The notes beneath the pieces were generated by a model. It had not been told where the DNA came from. It worked only from the letters and a program-made list of their open reading frames with translations, and made no database searches. The translations under genes were made by a program, and so were the position numbers. A stretch of DNA of 64,000 nucleotides from Kibdelosporangium philippinense (lineage in GTDB: Bacteria; Actinomycetota; Actinomycetes; Mycobacteriales; Pseudonocardiaceae), in NCBI RefSeq assembly GCF_021390435.2, contig NZ_JAJVCN010000002.1, positions 806,001 through 870,000 of the forward strand, given 5' to 3'. Positions 42,942 through 50,426 of the stretch are shown here, piece by piece (the stretch's first letter is position 1; each line of letters starts with the position of its first letter).

Positions 42942-43882
42942 GTGACCACGCGGCAGTGTCATCACTGCTTGCTGCCTGGACGATGTACGCGTGCGACCGG
43001 CACGAATCGGATGCCGTAGAAGCTCACCTGAACACCTGCGAGACGTGCCGCGCCGAGGTCCGGCTGCTCGCCGAAGCCGCTCAATCCCTTGCCGGTAAAG
43101 GAACCCTGCCGCCAACGCAGGTGCGGGACAAGGTGATCGCGGTCGCGGCGCCACTCGACATCCCGAGTCACGCCAAGGCTTACGCGGCCACTGTCGCCGC
43201 ACTTGACGCGCTGCTCAAGGAAATCGACGCGCACCAATGGACCGGAGTTGTGGCGCACGAACCGTGGAGTGTGCTGGATCTGGTGGTGCACCTGACCGCG
43301 ACCGACAACCTCGTCGCCGATCACCTCGGGCTGCCCGTGCATCCTGCGGTGCAACCAGGCGAGGACCCGGACTCACGCACGGAAGTGTTGCTGGCCATCC
43401 CGCGCAGCCAAGACATGGCGTGGCGGGACTGGCGTGAACAAGCCGAAGCGATCTGCCAGGCGCTGACCAACAGCACGCTACCGCCGGACCTGATGCTCTC
43501 GCGTGCGTACGAAACCTGGATCCACGCGCGAGACATCGCGGCGGTGACGCACAAAGACCTACCGCCACCGCCGCCGGATCACTTGCACATCATCGCGGAC
43601 TTCGCCGCGCGCCTGCTCCCACACGCCGCCGCCTATCGCCGCGTCGCACGGCCAGGCAACGCCGTCCGGCTCGTCCTGGCCGGACCAGGCGGCGGCACGT
43701 GGACGCTGCCGCTTGGTGGCCAGGACGTTGGCGTCACAGTCGAGATGACCATGGACGTGATCCAGTTCTGCCTGCTCATGGCGGACAGGCGGGAGCCGCG
43801 CGCGGTCGACGTGATGATCCGCGGCGACGTCGAACTCGGCTACGACCTGCTGGACGCAGGCCCAGCACTAGCTCCCCGTTGA
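42938..43882 (+). CDS. anti-sigma zinc finger fused to an MDMPI (mycothiol-dependent isomerase) domain
   Basis: 314 aa. The first ~70 residues form a zf-HC2 anti-sigma domain with H30-x3-C34-x2-C37, the ligand pattern of zinc-binding anti-sigma factors. From ~80 on it matches the N-terminal domain of mycothiol-dependent maleylpyruvate isomerases/DinB fold (HEPWSVLDLVVHLTATDN; a second His region in YETWIHARDIAAV). No membrane helix, so the sensor is cytoplasmic. Coupling of a sigma factor to a mycothiol- or metal-binding fold suggests thiol stress sensing; this is inference. Confidence 0.8.
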   Translation: MSDHAAVSSLLAAWTMYACDRHESDAVEAHLNTCETCRAEVRLLAEAAQSLAGKGTLPPTQVRDKVIAVAAPLDIPSHAKAYAATVAALDALLKEIDAHQWTGVVAHEPWSVLDLVVHLTATDNLVADHLGLPVHPAVQPGEDPDSRTEVLLAIPRSQDMAWRDWREQAEAICQALTNSTLPPDLMLSRAYETWIHARDIAAVTHKDLPPPPPDHLHIIADFAARLLPHAAAYRRVARPGNAVRLVLAGPGGGTWTLPLGGQDVGVTVEMTMDVIQFCLLMADRREPRAVDVMIRGDVELGYDLLDAGPALAPR

Positions 43883-44752
43883 CCCAGCCGCCTTGGCGAC
43901 CGCCATCACGTACTCGCCGTAACCCGACTTGCCCAGCTTCGCGCCGAGAGCGTGGCACTCGTCGGCTGTGATGTTTCCCATCACCAACGCGATCTCCTCG
44001 AGGCATGCGATCCGCACGCCCTGCCGGTGCTCGATCACCTGGACGAACTGGCCAGCCTCCAACAGCGAATCGTGCGTGCCCGTGTCCAGCCAGGCGAAGC
44101 CACGGCCCAAGTCGACCAGCTTCGCGCGGCTCTGCCGCAGGTACGTCGTGTTGACGTCAGTGATCTCCAACTCACCGCGCGGTGACGGCGACAACCCCTT
44201 GGCGATCTCCACGACCTGGTTGTCGTAGAGATACAGGCCGGTGATCGCCTTGTTCGACTTCGGCACCGCCGGCTTCTCCTCGATGGAGATCAGAGTGCCG
44301 TCGCTGTCCACCTCGCCGACGCCATACCGCTGCGGATCCTTGACCGGATAACCGAAGAGCGTGGCGCCATCCAGCGCCCACGCCTCGTTGCGCAAGATCT
44401 TCGAGAATCCCTGGCCGTAGAAGATGTTGTCGCCCAACACCAACGCGACAGAATCGTCGCCAACGAAATCGGCACCGATGATGAACGCCTCAGCCAGCCC
44501 GTTCGGCGCGGCCTGCTCGGCGTACGAGAAGTTCACGCCGAACTGCGACCCGTCACCGAGCAGCCGCCGGAAATTCGGCAGGTCGGCAGGCGTCGAGATG
44601 ATCAGGATGTCCCGGATCCCTGCCAGCATCAGCACGGAGATCGGGTAGTAGATCATCGGCTTGTCGTACACCGGCAGCAGCTGCTTGGAGATCGACTGCG
44701 TGATCGGATGCAGCCGGGTCCCGCTGCCGCCAGCGAGGACGATCCCGCGCAT
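43868..44752 (-). CDS. rfbA: glucose-1-phosphate thymidylyltransferase
   Basis: 294 aa nucleotidyltransferase that makes dTDP-glucose, entry to dTDP-sugars including rhamnose. The N-terminal signature GIVLAGGSGTRLHPITQSIS with KQLLPVYDKPMIYYP is textbook. LGDNIFYGQGF and EEKPAVPKSNKAITGLYLYD carry further active-site residues. Its start overlaps the yajQ stop; its 3' end overlaps the convergent MDMPI gene by 15 bp. The other rml genes are not adjacent. Confidence 0.95.
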   Translation of the reverse strand: MRGIVLAGGSGTRLHPITQSISKQLLPVYDKPMIYYPISVLMLAGIRDILIISTPADLPNFRRLLGDGSQFGVNFSYAEQAAPNGLAEAFIIGADFVGDDSVALVLGDNIFYGQGFSKILRNEAWALDGATLFGYPVKDPQRYGVGEVDSDGTLISIEEKPAVPKSNKAITGLYLYDNQVVEIAKGLSPSPRGELEITDVNTTYLRQSRAKLVDLGRGFAWLDTGTHDSLLEAGQFVQVIEHRQGVRIACLEEIALVMGNITADECHALGAKLGKSGYGEYVMAVAKAAGSTGS

Positions 44753-45243
44753 CAGCGGTAGTTGGTGAACTGGAGAGCGATCCCGAAATCCTTGTTCTTC
44801 AACAAGGCGATGACATCCTGCAGGTGGTCCTTCTTCTTGCCGGACACCCGCAGCTGGTCACCCTGGATCTGCGCCTGAACGCCCTTGGGAGCTTCGTCAC
44901 GTACGGCCTTGGCGATCTCCTTGGCCTTGTCGGCCGCGATGCCCTGCAGGATCTTGCCCGACGCCTTGTAGATCTTGCCCGACGGCTTCGGCTCGTCCGC
45001 CTCGAACGCCTTCAACGAGATGTTCCGCTTGATCAACTTCTCCTTGAAGACCTCGATCGCGGCAAGACACCGCTCCTCGGTCTCAGCCTGGATGGAGATC
45101 GTCTCCTCACCCGTCCAGTCGATCTCCGCACCGGTGCCACGGAAATCGAACCGGGTCGTCAGCTCCTTGCCCGCCTGGTTGATCGCGTTGGTCACCTCCT
45201 GCCGGTCGACCTTGCTCACCACGTCGAACGACGGGTCCGCCAC
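44752..45243 (-). CDS. yajQ: YajQ-family nucleotide-binding protein
   Basis: 163 aa, two ferredoxin-like repeats. The N-terminus ADPSFDVVSKVDRQEVTNAI and the C-terminal KKDHLQDVIALLKNKDFGIA with LQFTNYR are diagnostic. Relatives bind c-di-GMP or act as RNA/tRNA-binding proteins, which is notable with two c-di-GMP enzymes in the window. GTG start with GGAGG 9 nt upstream. Confidence 0.93.
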   Translation of the reverse strand: MADPSFDVVSKVDRQEVTNAINQAGKELTTRFDFRGTGAEIDWTGEETISIQAETEERCLAAIEVFKEKLIKRNISLKAFEADEPKPSGKIYKASGKILQGIAADKAKEIAKAVRDEAPKGVQAQIQGDQLRVSGKKKDHLQDVIALLKNKDFGIALQFTNYR

Positions 45244-45317
45244 GTCACCGCACCTCCGAGTCGATCCAGGGAAAAAGCCCAGGCGATGCTACCGCTGAAC
45301 CCGCGACGGGATACCCG

Positions 45318-45348
45318 TTGGCACGCGACTTAGGGGGTTCGGTACAGT
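45318..45348 (+). promoter_or_regulatory. promoter of tRNA-Tyr
   Basis: TTGGCA (45318-45323) and TACAGT (45343-45348), separated by 19 bp, with transcription likely to begin a few bases before the tRNA at 45360. Confidence 0.55.
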
Positions 45349-45359
45349 TTGCTCACCAC

Positions 45360-45440
45360 GGCGGGTTGCCCGAGTGGCCAAAGGGAGCTGACTGTAAATC
45401 AGCCGCGCAAGCTACGGCGGTTCAAATCCGTCACCCGCCA
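45360..45440 (+). tRNA. tRNA-Tyr (anticodon GTA)
   Basis: Acceptor arms GGCGGGT and ACCCGCC pair; the anticodon loop ACTGTAAAT shows GTA; the long variable arm marks a class II tRNA; TTCAAATCC is the T loop. CCA is not encoded. Its 3' half (from 45392) is duplicated at 47061. Confidence 0.93.
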
Positions 45441-45445
45441 CGGCC
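45392..45445 (+). repeat. direct repeat of tRNA-Tyr 3' half, copy 1 (att-like)
   Basis: 54 bp from the anticodon loop to just past the tRNA end, identical to 47061-47114. Such tRNA 3' duplications are the usual att sites of tyrosine-integrase elements. Confidence 0.8.
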
Positions 45446-45447
45446 AA

Positions 45448-45500
45448 GCCAAGCCCCCTGCTCGTTGCTTCGCAACTTCGCAGGGGGCTTGGCCGCTTTA
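45448..45500 (+). terminator. terminator after tRNA-Tyr
   Basis: GCCAAGCCCCCTGC (45448-45461) pairs with GCAGGGGGCTTGGC (45480-45493), the loop contains a further GTTGC/GCAAC stem, and CGCTTTATTTT follows as the T tract. The hairpin is missing from the downstream copy, where the flanking GGCC words have joined. Confidence 0.8.
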
Positions 45501-45504
45501 TTTT

Positions 45505-45525
45505 GGGGGCCGAGCCCCAGACCCC
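45505..45525 (+). repeat. G/C-block motif, copy 1
   Basis: A short inverted GGGGGC...GCCCC followed by AGACCCC. The same wording occurs at 47125-47145, 47154-47174 and, with one change, 53357-53378: an intergenic motif family. Confidence 0.5.
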
Positions 45526-45601
45526 CACGGTGCGTGCTCCTTATGACCCAGCGCTGGTTGCTTGGGGTTTGACCAGCATTTTGGGGCTTGGGGTTTTCAG
45601 C

Positions 45602-45916
45602 GTGGTTGCGGTCAAGGAGTTCGAAGCGAGGGGCGTGAAAGCCGCCGCCTTCCAATCGGACCAAGCCGATGCAAGCTCTGCCCCGCAGCTGATCGATGAC
45701 ACGACCGCGAACAACTCAGCGCTCGATCGCATGCACGCCACCAACTACACGGGTGTCATCGCGATCATCCGCGCGGCGGCGCCGAAGATTCGGGATGGCG
45801 GCCGAATCATCAACATCGGGTCTGGCATCGCGTCTCGCGCGGGCGGGCCTGGGTTCGCCGACTATGCCGCCACCAAGGCCGGGATTGTCGGCTACACCAA
45901 GGGTGCCGTGCCGTTC
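45602..45916 (+). pseudogene. short-chain dehydrogenase remnant, copy 1
   Basis: Recognisable SDR pieces: EFEARGVKAAAFQSDQADAS, then RMHATNYTGVIAIIRAAAP, then GGRIINIGSGIASRAG and YAATKAGIVGYTKGA (the Tyr-x3-Lys catalytic pair). The N-terminal TGxxxGIG cofactor motif and the NNAG region are missing, and homology stops at 45908, where unrelated DNA begins. Nearly identical to the remnant at 47251-47724 but 54 nt longer internally. Not functional. Confidence 0.8.
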
Positions 45917-46120
45917 AGTAGACGTGCGTCTCCCGGTAGGCGATTCCGGTGCCCCCGCAAGTCGTTGCATCCGCTTAGCCTGTCAAGCGGCGGACACGCG
46001 CCCCGCCTGACTCCGAGCAGCTCGCCGCCCACACCGGAACGCTGCGACGAGGACAAGCCGTCGCCGACGCAGAGCGCTTGGCGGTAACTGTGCAGGTCAA
46101 CGCGTGTTTGGGGCGGTAAC
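45917..46120 (+). other. foreign-looking segment with a possible gene 3' end
   Basis: After the SDR homology ends, one frame runs open from about 45980 to TAA at 46117-46119 (reading SEQLAAHTGTLRRGQAVADA and ending CLGR). It may be the tail of a lost mobile-element gene. I do not recognise it. Confidence 0.25.
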
Positions 46121-46230
46121 TGCCTCCGTAACTGTGGTAACCGGTGGCCCGACTGGTTACCGGGTTATCGTGATGATTCTGGGCGAAACTAGCCGTGACG
46201 TGCGTTGTTACTCGGTTACCGGAGTTACCG
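46083..46230. repeat. cluster of GGTAAC/GTTACC words (iteron- or operator-like)
   Basis: Seven GTAAC or GTTAC words in ~150 bp, near 46083, 46115, 46128, 46136, 46155, 46214 and 46224. Two form an inverted repeat, GGTAACCGGT (46136-46145) with ACTGGTTACC (46152-46161). The cluster lies inside the tRNA-Tyr-flanked insert, before the 3' end of vapC. Confidence 0.45.
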
Positions 46231-46268
46231 CGCCCAGAGTGCTGGCTCGTCGTCCGTGACGATCGCGG

Positions 46269-46673
46269 TCACGAGCTAACAATCGTGAGCCCGTCGTGGT
46301 CAGCAAAGACCTCGAAGTCCTTCATGTTCAACGTCGCCAAGGGAAGTCCAGTTGTCAGGCAACACGCCGCTATCCACGTGTCGTTCTGCGGACGGGGTTG
46401 GCCGCGTAGAACGGCACGGGCCGAGATTTCGCCCCACATCCGCGCGACGTCGTCGGTTCCCGGAATCACGGCGATACCGTCAAGCCAGCGGTTGAGCAGG
46501 TCTCGCCGCTGACGGCCCCACCTGCGCCGTTCCATCCAGTGCGTCATCTCGGCCAGGGTCACGAACGTAATGACCGGGTGGCGCCCGATGAGCTGGCGCA
46601 GCAAGGTCGGCGGAAGTTCCCGCTTGAAGCTCTTCGATGCGACGTCAGTGTCTAGAACGACCGGGTCCGTCAT
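46269..46673 (-). CDS. vapC: PIN-domain toxin (VapC-type ribonuclease)
   Basis: 134 aa. The acidic metal site is complete: D8 (LDTDVAS), E42 (LAEMTHW), D98 (NDTWIAA) and D119 (NMKDFEVF). It would cut RNA, often tRNA anticodon or rRNA loops, when free of its antitoxin. Its ATG overlaps the antitoxin stop by ATGA. It is the only intact protein-coding module in the insert at tRNA-Tyr. Confidence 0.88.
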   Translation of the reverse strand: MTDPVVLDTDVASKSFKRELPPTLLRQLIGRHPVITFVTLAEMTHWMERRRWGRQRRDLLNRWLDGIAVIPGTDDVARMWGEISARAVLRGQPRPQNDTWIAACCLTTGLPLATLNMKDFEVFADHDGLTIVSS

Positions 46674-46879
46674 ACGAGGTTGGCGCGCCGTTCGGTGTAG
46701 GTGTACTCCAGGAACTCAGCCAGTTCCTCGTCTGTCTCGAACAGACCATCGCATGCCAGGTCATCAGCCGACTGGACAGGCTGGACGTTCTTGTCCCTCA
46801 AGAGCTGGTCGACCAGGGCGCGCCCTCGGGGTGACACGTACGGAGTGCCGCCGGTCGCGTGCTGTGCGCTCTCGCTCAT
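46670..46879 (-). CDS. vapB: VapB-type antitoxin
   Basis: 69 aa. ATG 46879 is preferred over an in-frame start at 46918 because GGAGGT lies 9 nt upstream. The N-terminal half (TPYVSPRGRALVDQLLRDKN) may contact DNA; the acidic C-terminal half (LFETDEELAEFLEYTYTER) fits toxin binding. The assignment rests mainly on coupling to vapC; the DNA-binding class is unclear. Confidence 0.75.
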   Translation of the reverse strand: MSESAQHATGGTPYVSPRGRALVDQLLRDKNVQPVQSADDLACDGLFETDEELAEFLEYTYTERRANLV

Positions 46880-47060
46880 CGTGGTCACCTCCACCTGTGG
46901 CAACTCGGCCGTTGTCACAAGTATCGCACCCTGGCGACCTGCTGAGCCACCGCCAGCCGTGACGCGCGGTCGGGATAGTGTTCCCTATTCGTTCCCTGCG
47001 GCGGCGCCACACAGTCTCAAACCAGGGTTTCCGCAGGTCATGACGTCACCGCGTGGGAGT

Positions 47061-47114
47061 CTGTAAATCAGCCGCGCAAGCTACGGCGGTTCAAATCCGT
47101 CACCCGCCACGGCC
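47061..47114 (+). repeat. direct repeat of tRNA-Tyr 3' half, copy 2 (att-like)
   Basis: Identical to 45392-45445 over 54 bp and preceded by unrelated sequence. It lacks the 5' half of the tRNA, so it is not a tRNA gene. It marks the far end of the 1.67-kb insert. Confidence 0.85.
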
Positions 47115-47124
47115 GCTTTATTTT

Positions 47125-47174
47125 GGGGGCCGAGCCCCAGACCCCTTATTTTGGGGGGCCGAGCCCCAGACCCC
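47125..47174 (+). repeat. G/C-block motif, tandem copies 2 and 3
   Basis: The ~30-bp unit TTATTTTGGGGGCCGAGCCC followed by CAGACCCC is repeated back to back (47121-47145 and 47147-47174), while the upstream counterpart at 45499 has a single copy. Confidence 0.6.
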
Positions 47175-47250
47175 CACGGTGCGTGCTCCTTATGACCCAG
47201 CGCTGGTTGCTTGGGGTTTGACCAGCATTTTGGGGCTTGGGGTTTTCAGC

Positions 47251-47724
47251 GTGGTTGCGGTCAAGGAGTTCGAAGCGAGGGGCGTGAAAGCCGCCGCCTT
47301 CCAATCGGACCAAGCCGATGCAAGCTCTGCCCCGCAGCTGATCGACGACGTTATCGCGATCATTCGGGCCGCCGCGCCGATGATTCGGGATGGCGGCCGA
47401 ATCATCAACATCGGGTCTGGCATCGCGTCTCGCGCGGGCGGGCCTGGGTTCGCCGACTATGCCGCCACCAAGGCCGGGATTGTCGGCTACACCAAGGGTG
47501 CCGCGCGCGACCTGGCGTCTCGTGGGATCACGGTCAACATGCTGCAAGCAGGGCTGATGGACACCGCCATGACGCCGCCGTCAGCCGAAGCGCTCGATCA
47601 GATGGTGGCCAACCTGTCCATCGAGCAGGCTGAGACGGCGTCGGTGGTTACGTTCCTCGCCGGGCCTGGTGCCGGGTACAGCACCGGTGCCGTGATCGAC
47701 TCGAACGGTGGCCACACCGCCTGA
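47251..47724 (+). pseudogene. short-chain dehydrogenase remnant, copy 2
   Basis: 158 codons with the true SDR C-terminus (YAATKAGIVGYTKGA, then NMLQAGLMDTAMTPP and a final GAVIDSNGGHTA). The N-terminal cofactor motif and the middle of the protein are missing; the internal deletion is 54 nt larger than in copy 1. The two copies are otherwise almost identical from 45491 to 45908 (47111 to 47503), so one arose recently from the other or from a shared insertion event. Confidence 0.8.
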
Positions 47725-47728
47725 GCGG

Positions 47729-49945
47729 TCAGTTGACTCGGCCGAAGACCGCAGTTGTGGTCAACGGGCCGGTCATCTTGAGGTAGCAAGGGTTCTTGTA
47801 CTGGTATGCGGCCTGGCATGCCCCAGACCAGTAATGGAAGTAGTCGCCGCCGCTGGCCACCCCGGTCAGTTCCACCTCGGTGTCCGTGACGAAGCTGAAG
47901 GTGCACGTGCGGTTGGCGCCGGGGCAGGTTTCGGCCTTCGCCGGGGTTTTCAGGGTGACCTTGTAGAGCTCGTGCGCGTAGCCCTCGATTTTCACGGTCA
48001 AGGTTTGCTTCTGTTTGGCCTTGAAGGTCGCCCTGATCGTCTTCGTGCCGGTCGCGGTCGTCTTGCATGTCGATGAGGCGCCGCAGGGTGCCGTGTAGGA
48101 CACGAACTCGTTGTCGCCGGTCGCGGTGGCCGACAAGTTGATCTCGCTGTCGAGTGGCAGTGTCTTCTTGCACGTTGTGGTGCAGTTCGTTCCGTTGAAG
48201 TTCACCGAACCGGTGCCGCTGACTTCGACCGTGATGTTCGCGATCGTCGCTTTGTACGCCGCCGAAACCGCACGTGCACTGGACATCTCCACTGTGCACG
48301 GACCGGTACCGGTGCACGCGTTGGACCAACCGGAGAACTGGTAGTCCTGCGCGGCTGTGGCGTTGAGTCGTACGGTCGCGCCCTCGTTGTAGTCGTACGT
48401 GCAGGTTGACTTAGCCGGGCATTTGAGGTTGCCGTCTTCGGACGCCACGGAACCGCCCTCACCGGCGGTCACGGTCAACCGGGCCTTCGGGATATCGCTG
48501 ACGGCGACGTTCGTTGACCCCGCGCCGGTTCGGCCGTCGGGCATCTCCACGCGCACGCTCACCAGGTACGTCTGCGCGTCCGCCCAAGCGTGATCGACAG
48601 TGCCGCCCTCGGCGCGCGTGCCGTCACCGAATGTCCATTCGACGCGGCGCGGTGTGTCGCCGAGCTGGGTGGACAGGGTGATCCGCTCGTCGGTGCGCGG
48701 TGTGCTCTTCGAGACTCTGATCTGCAGGTCCACCCCGGTTTCCGCAGGCGGCGGCTCCGATGTCGGGGTCGTGTTCCCGGTCCGCGGCGGAATGGAGGTG
48801 GTGGCACTGCCCGGCCGTGCGCTGCCGCTCGGCAGCTTGCTCGCGGCTGGACCGGACAACCCTTTCGCTGGGTTCTTCGGGTCGTACTTGCTCACCCGCT
48901 GCACCGACCCGTCAATCCGGATCACGCCGGCGCGCTCGCCTCCCGACTCGTTGAAGAACACCACGCCGTCCCGGTTGAGCAGGTCGAACTTGCCGCGTGA
49001 GCCGAGCACGTCGGCTTGGCCGACCACGCGTGCCCCGACCAGGTCGATGATCCACACCTTGCCGGTGCTGTAGTCCGGCACGAACAACCGGTCGCCCGCC
49101 TCGACAGGCGCGCCGAGGTCTCCGGCCAGTGGCACGGCACGGCCGCAGTCAGCCTCCGACAACGAGCAGATGTTCAGCACACCACGGGAGGCCACGATGT
49201 ACATCCGGTCGCTACGGGCCGAGCCGGTGATCCGCACCGCGTCGTCCTGCCGCAGTTCGAGGCGGATGCGCTCCTGAGGTTCACCGTCCGCGTCGACCGT
49301 GATCACCTCGCGGCTGGCCGTGTTCACGATCACCGGCAGGCCGTTGGCGACAGCGAGCACACTCTTGCCTGGCTGCGTGACGTTCTCCTTCGTCAGCCCG
49401 GACCGGCCGACGAACCGCTTGAGCGAGCCCGTGGCGTTGTCGATGATCCACAGTTGGCCTCGGTCGTCCACCACGGCCGTGTTCGCGTCGAGCTGCGCGG
49501 ACAGCGGCTGTGCGTCGCCGATCGGCAGGACCGTGCGCGGATCCGCGGGCATCACGATTCCGTGCTGGGTGTCGACCGCGTAGAGCGTGTCCGGCCCGGC
49601 GAACGCGGTGAGCCCGCTGGTCACGTTGGGCAGCAAGGCCGAAGGCGGGGTGAGTTCGAAGGTCGCGCCGTCGATGCGCCGGATCACGCCGGAGGTCTTG
49701 TCTACGGCGTACCCGGTCGTTCCCTGCTGTGTCAGCTCGAGAACGTTTCCACCAGCCGCGACCGGGACCTGGGCGACAACTTCGGCAGTTGTGCCGTCGA
49801 GCAGGGTCGCCTGACCGACCTTCGACGAAGGCAGCCACGCTGCGCCTGGCAGCACGCGCACTTTCTCCGTTGGATTGCCTTGGCCGAGCAGGACAATGGT
49901 CGTTACCACTGCGAGCACGGCTCCGACCAGGGCAATGGTCTTCAT
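47729..49945 (-). CDS. membrane-anchored beta-propeller/PKD surface protein
   Basis: 738 aa. One N-terminal helix (IALVGAVLAVVTTIVLLG) acts as an anchor or uncleaved signal. Residues ~40-340 carry repeated strand patterns such as GTTGYAVDKTSGVIRRIDG and GQLWIIDNATGSLKRFVG typical of a beta-propeller. A Pro/Ser/Thr linker follows, then a PKD domain (VEWTFGDGTRAEGGTVDHAW) and three Cys-paired repeats with GWSNACTGTGPC, APCGASSTC and YWSGACQ, resembling InlB B-repeat-like domains. GGGGAG lies 7 nt before the ATG. It probably binds ligand or polymer outside the cell; no enzyme motif is seen. Confidence 0.7.
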   Translation of the reverse strand: MKTIALVGAVLAVVTTIVLLGQGNPTEKVRVLPGAAWLPSSKVGQATLLDGTTAEVVAQVPVAAGGNVLELTQQGTTGYAVDKTSGVIRRIDGATFELTPPSALLPNVTSGLTAFAGPDTLYAVDTQHGIVMPADPRTVLPIGDAQPLSAQLDANTAVVDDRGQLWIIDNATGSLKRFVGRSGLTKENVTQPGKSVLAVANGLPVIVNTASREVITVDADGEPQERIRLELRQDDAVRITGSARSDRMYIVASRGVLNICSLSEADCGRAVPLAGDLGAPVEAGDRLFVPDYSTGKVWIIDLVGARVVGQADVLGSRGKFDLLNRDGVVFFNESGGERAGVIRIDGSVQRVSKYDPKNPAKGLSGPAASKLPSGSARPGSATTSIPPRTGNTTPTSEPPPAETGVDLQIRVSKSTPRTDERITLSTQLGDTPRRVEWTFGDGTRAEGGTVDHAWADAQTYLVSVRVEMPDGRTGAGSTNVAVSDIPKARLTVTAGEGGSVASEDGNLKCPAKSTCTYDYNEGATVRLNATAAQDYQFSGWSNACTGTGPCTVEMSSARAVSAAYKATIANITVEVSGTGSVNFNGTNCTTTCKKTLPLDSEINLSATATGDNEFVSYTAPCGASSTCKTTATGTKTIRATFKAKQKQTLTVKIEGYAHELYKVTLKTPAKAETCPGANRTCTFSFVTDTEVELTGVASGGDYFHYWSGACQAAYQYKNPCYLKMTGPLTTTAVFGRVN

Positions 49946-50426
49946 GAGGAGGCTCCCCTAGCGCTGACGTCGTCCTTACGGCAGCGCCCCCACGAAGCCC
50001 AGGGGCACGGTAGCCAGCCCGAGTGGCCGCGCATATCGGTAGAACTACGGAGATTCCGTTCCCCCAGTCGGGCGAAGTTCGCTGTGGCCGCGATAACAGG
50101 TAGGTCTCAACCTGGTCAATGGCCGGATAAAGTCTCCCTCGCGGCACGGATCTGCCGCGAATTCTTCGCTACCAGCCGGTCTAGGCGTGGAAACTTCGCC
50201 TGCCGTCCAAGGGGTTGGAAAGTGATCAACGTCATGTCCGTGCCGCGGCACGAACGCGCCTGGTTGTCACCGGTTCGCGAGGCCGACGGGGACTCTGTGC
50301 CGTCGGAATGGGTGGCTATTTCGCCTGATCGGGGTACAGTGGCCCGACTGCGCAAGCTGTGGTGACGCTGTGGTGATGCCGCGACGTACCCGAGATGCCC
50401 GTACCCCGGTCGGACGAGGAGGCGGC
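49946..50426. other. 481-bp divergent intergenic region
   Basis: Separates the surface-protein gene (minus) from the GGDEF-EAL gene (plus). TACAGT at about 50335 is a candidate -10 for the latter. A 47-codon frame (50222-50365) exists but would overlap that promoter. Otherwise I see no repeats or RNA structures to name. Confidence 0.4.

Noticed and set aside
47061..47114. A second tRNA-Tyr gene
   Set aside because: Only the 3' half from the anticodon loop on is present; there is no D arm or 5' acceptor strand.
47053..47724. Second SDR copy as a functional 223-aa dehydrogenase
   Set aside because: It lacks the TGxxxGIG cofactor motif and the NNAG region; its apparent N-terminus is tRNA and intergenic sequence read in frame.
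49016..50365. 449-codon plus-strand frame antisense to the surface protein
   Set aside because: Mostly a shadow. Only its last 47 codons (50222-50365) lie outside the other gene; they have a weak RBS and overlap the likely promoter of the GGDEF-EAL gene.
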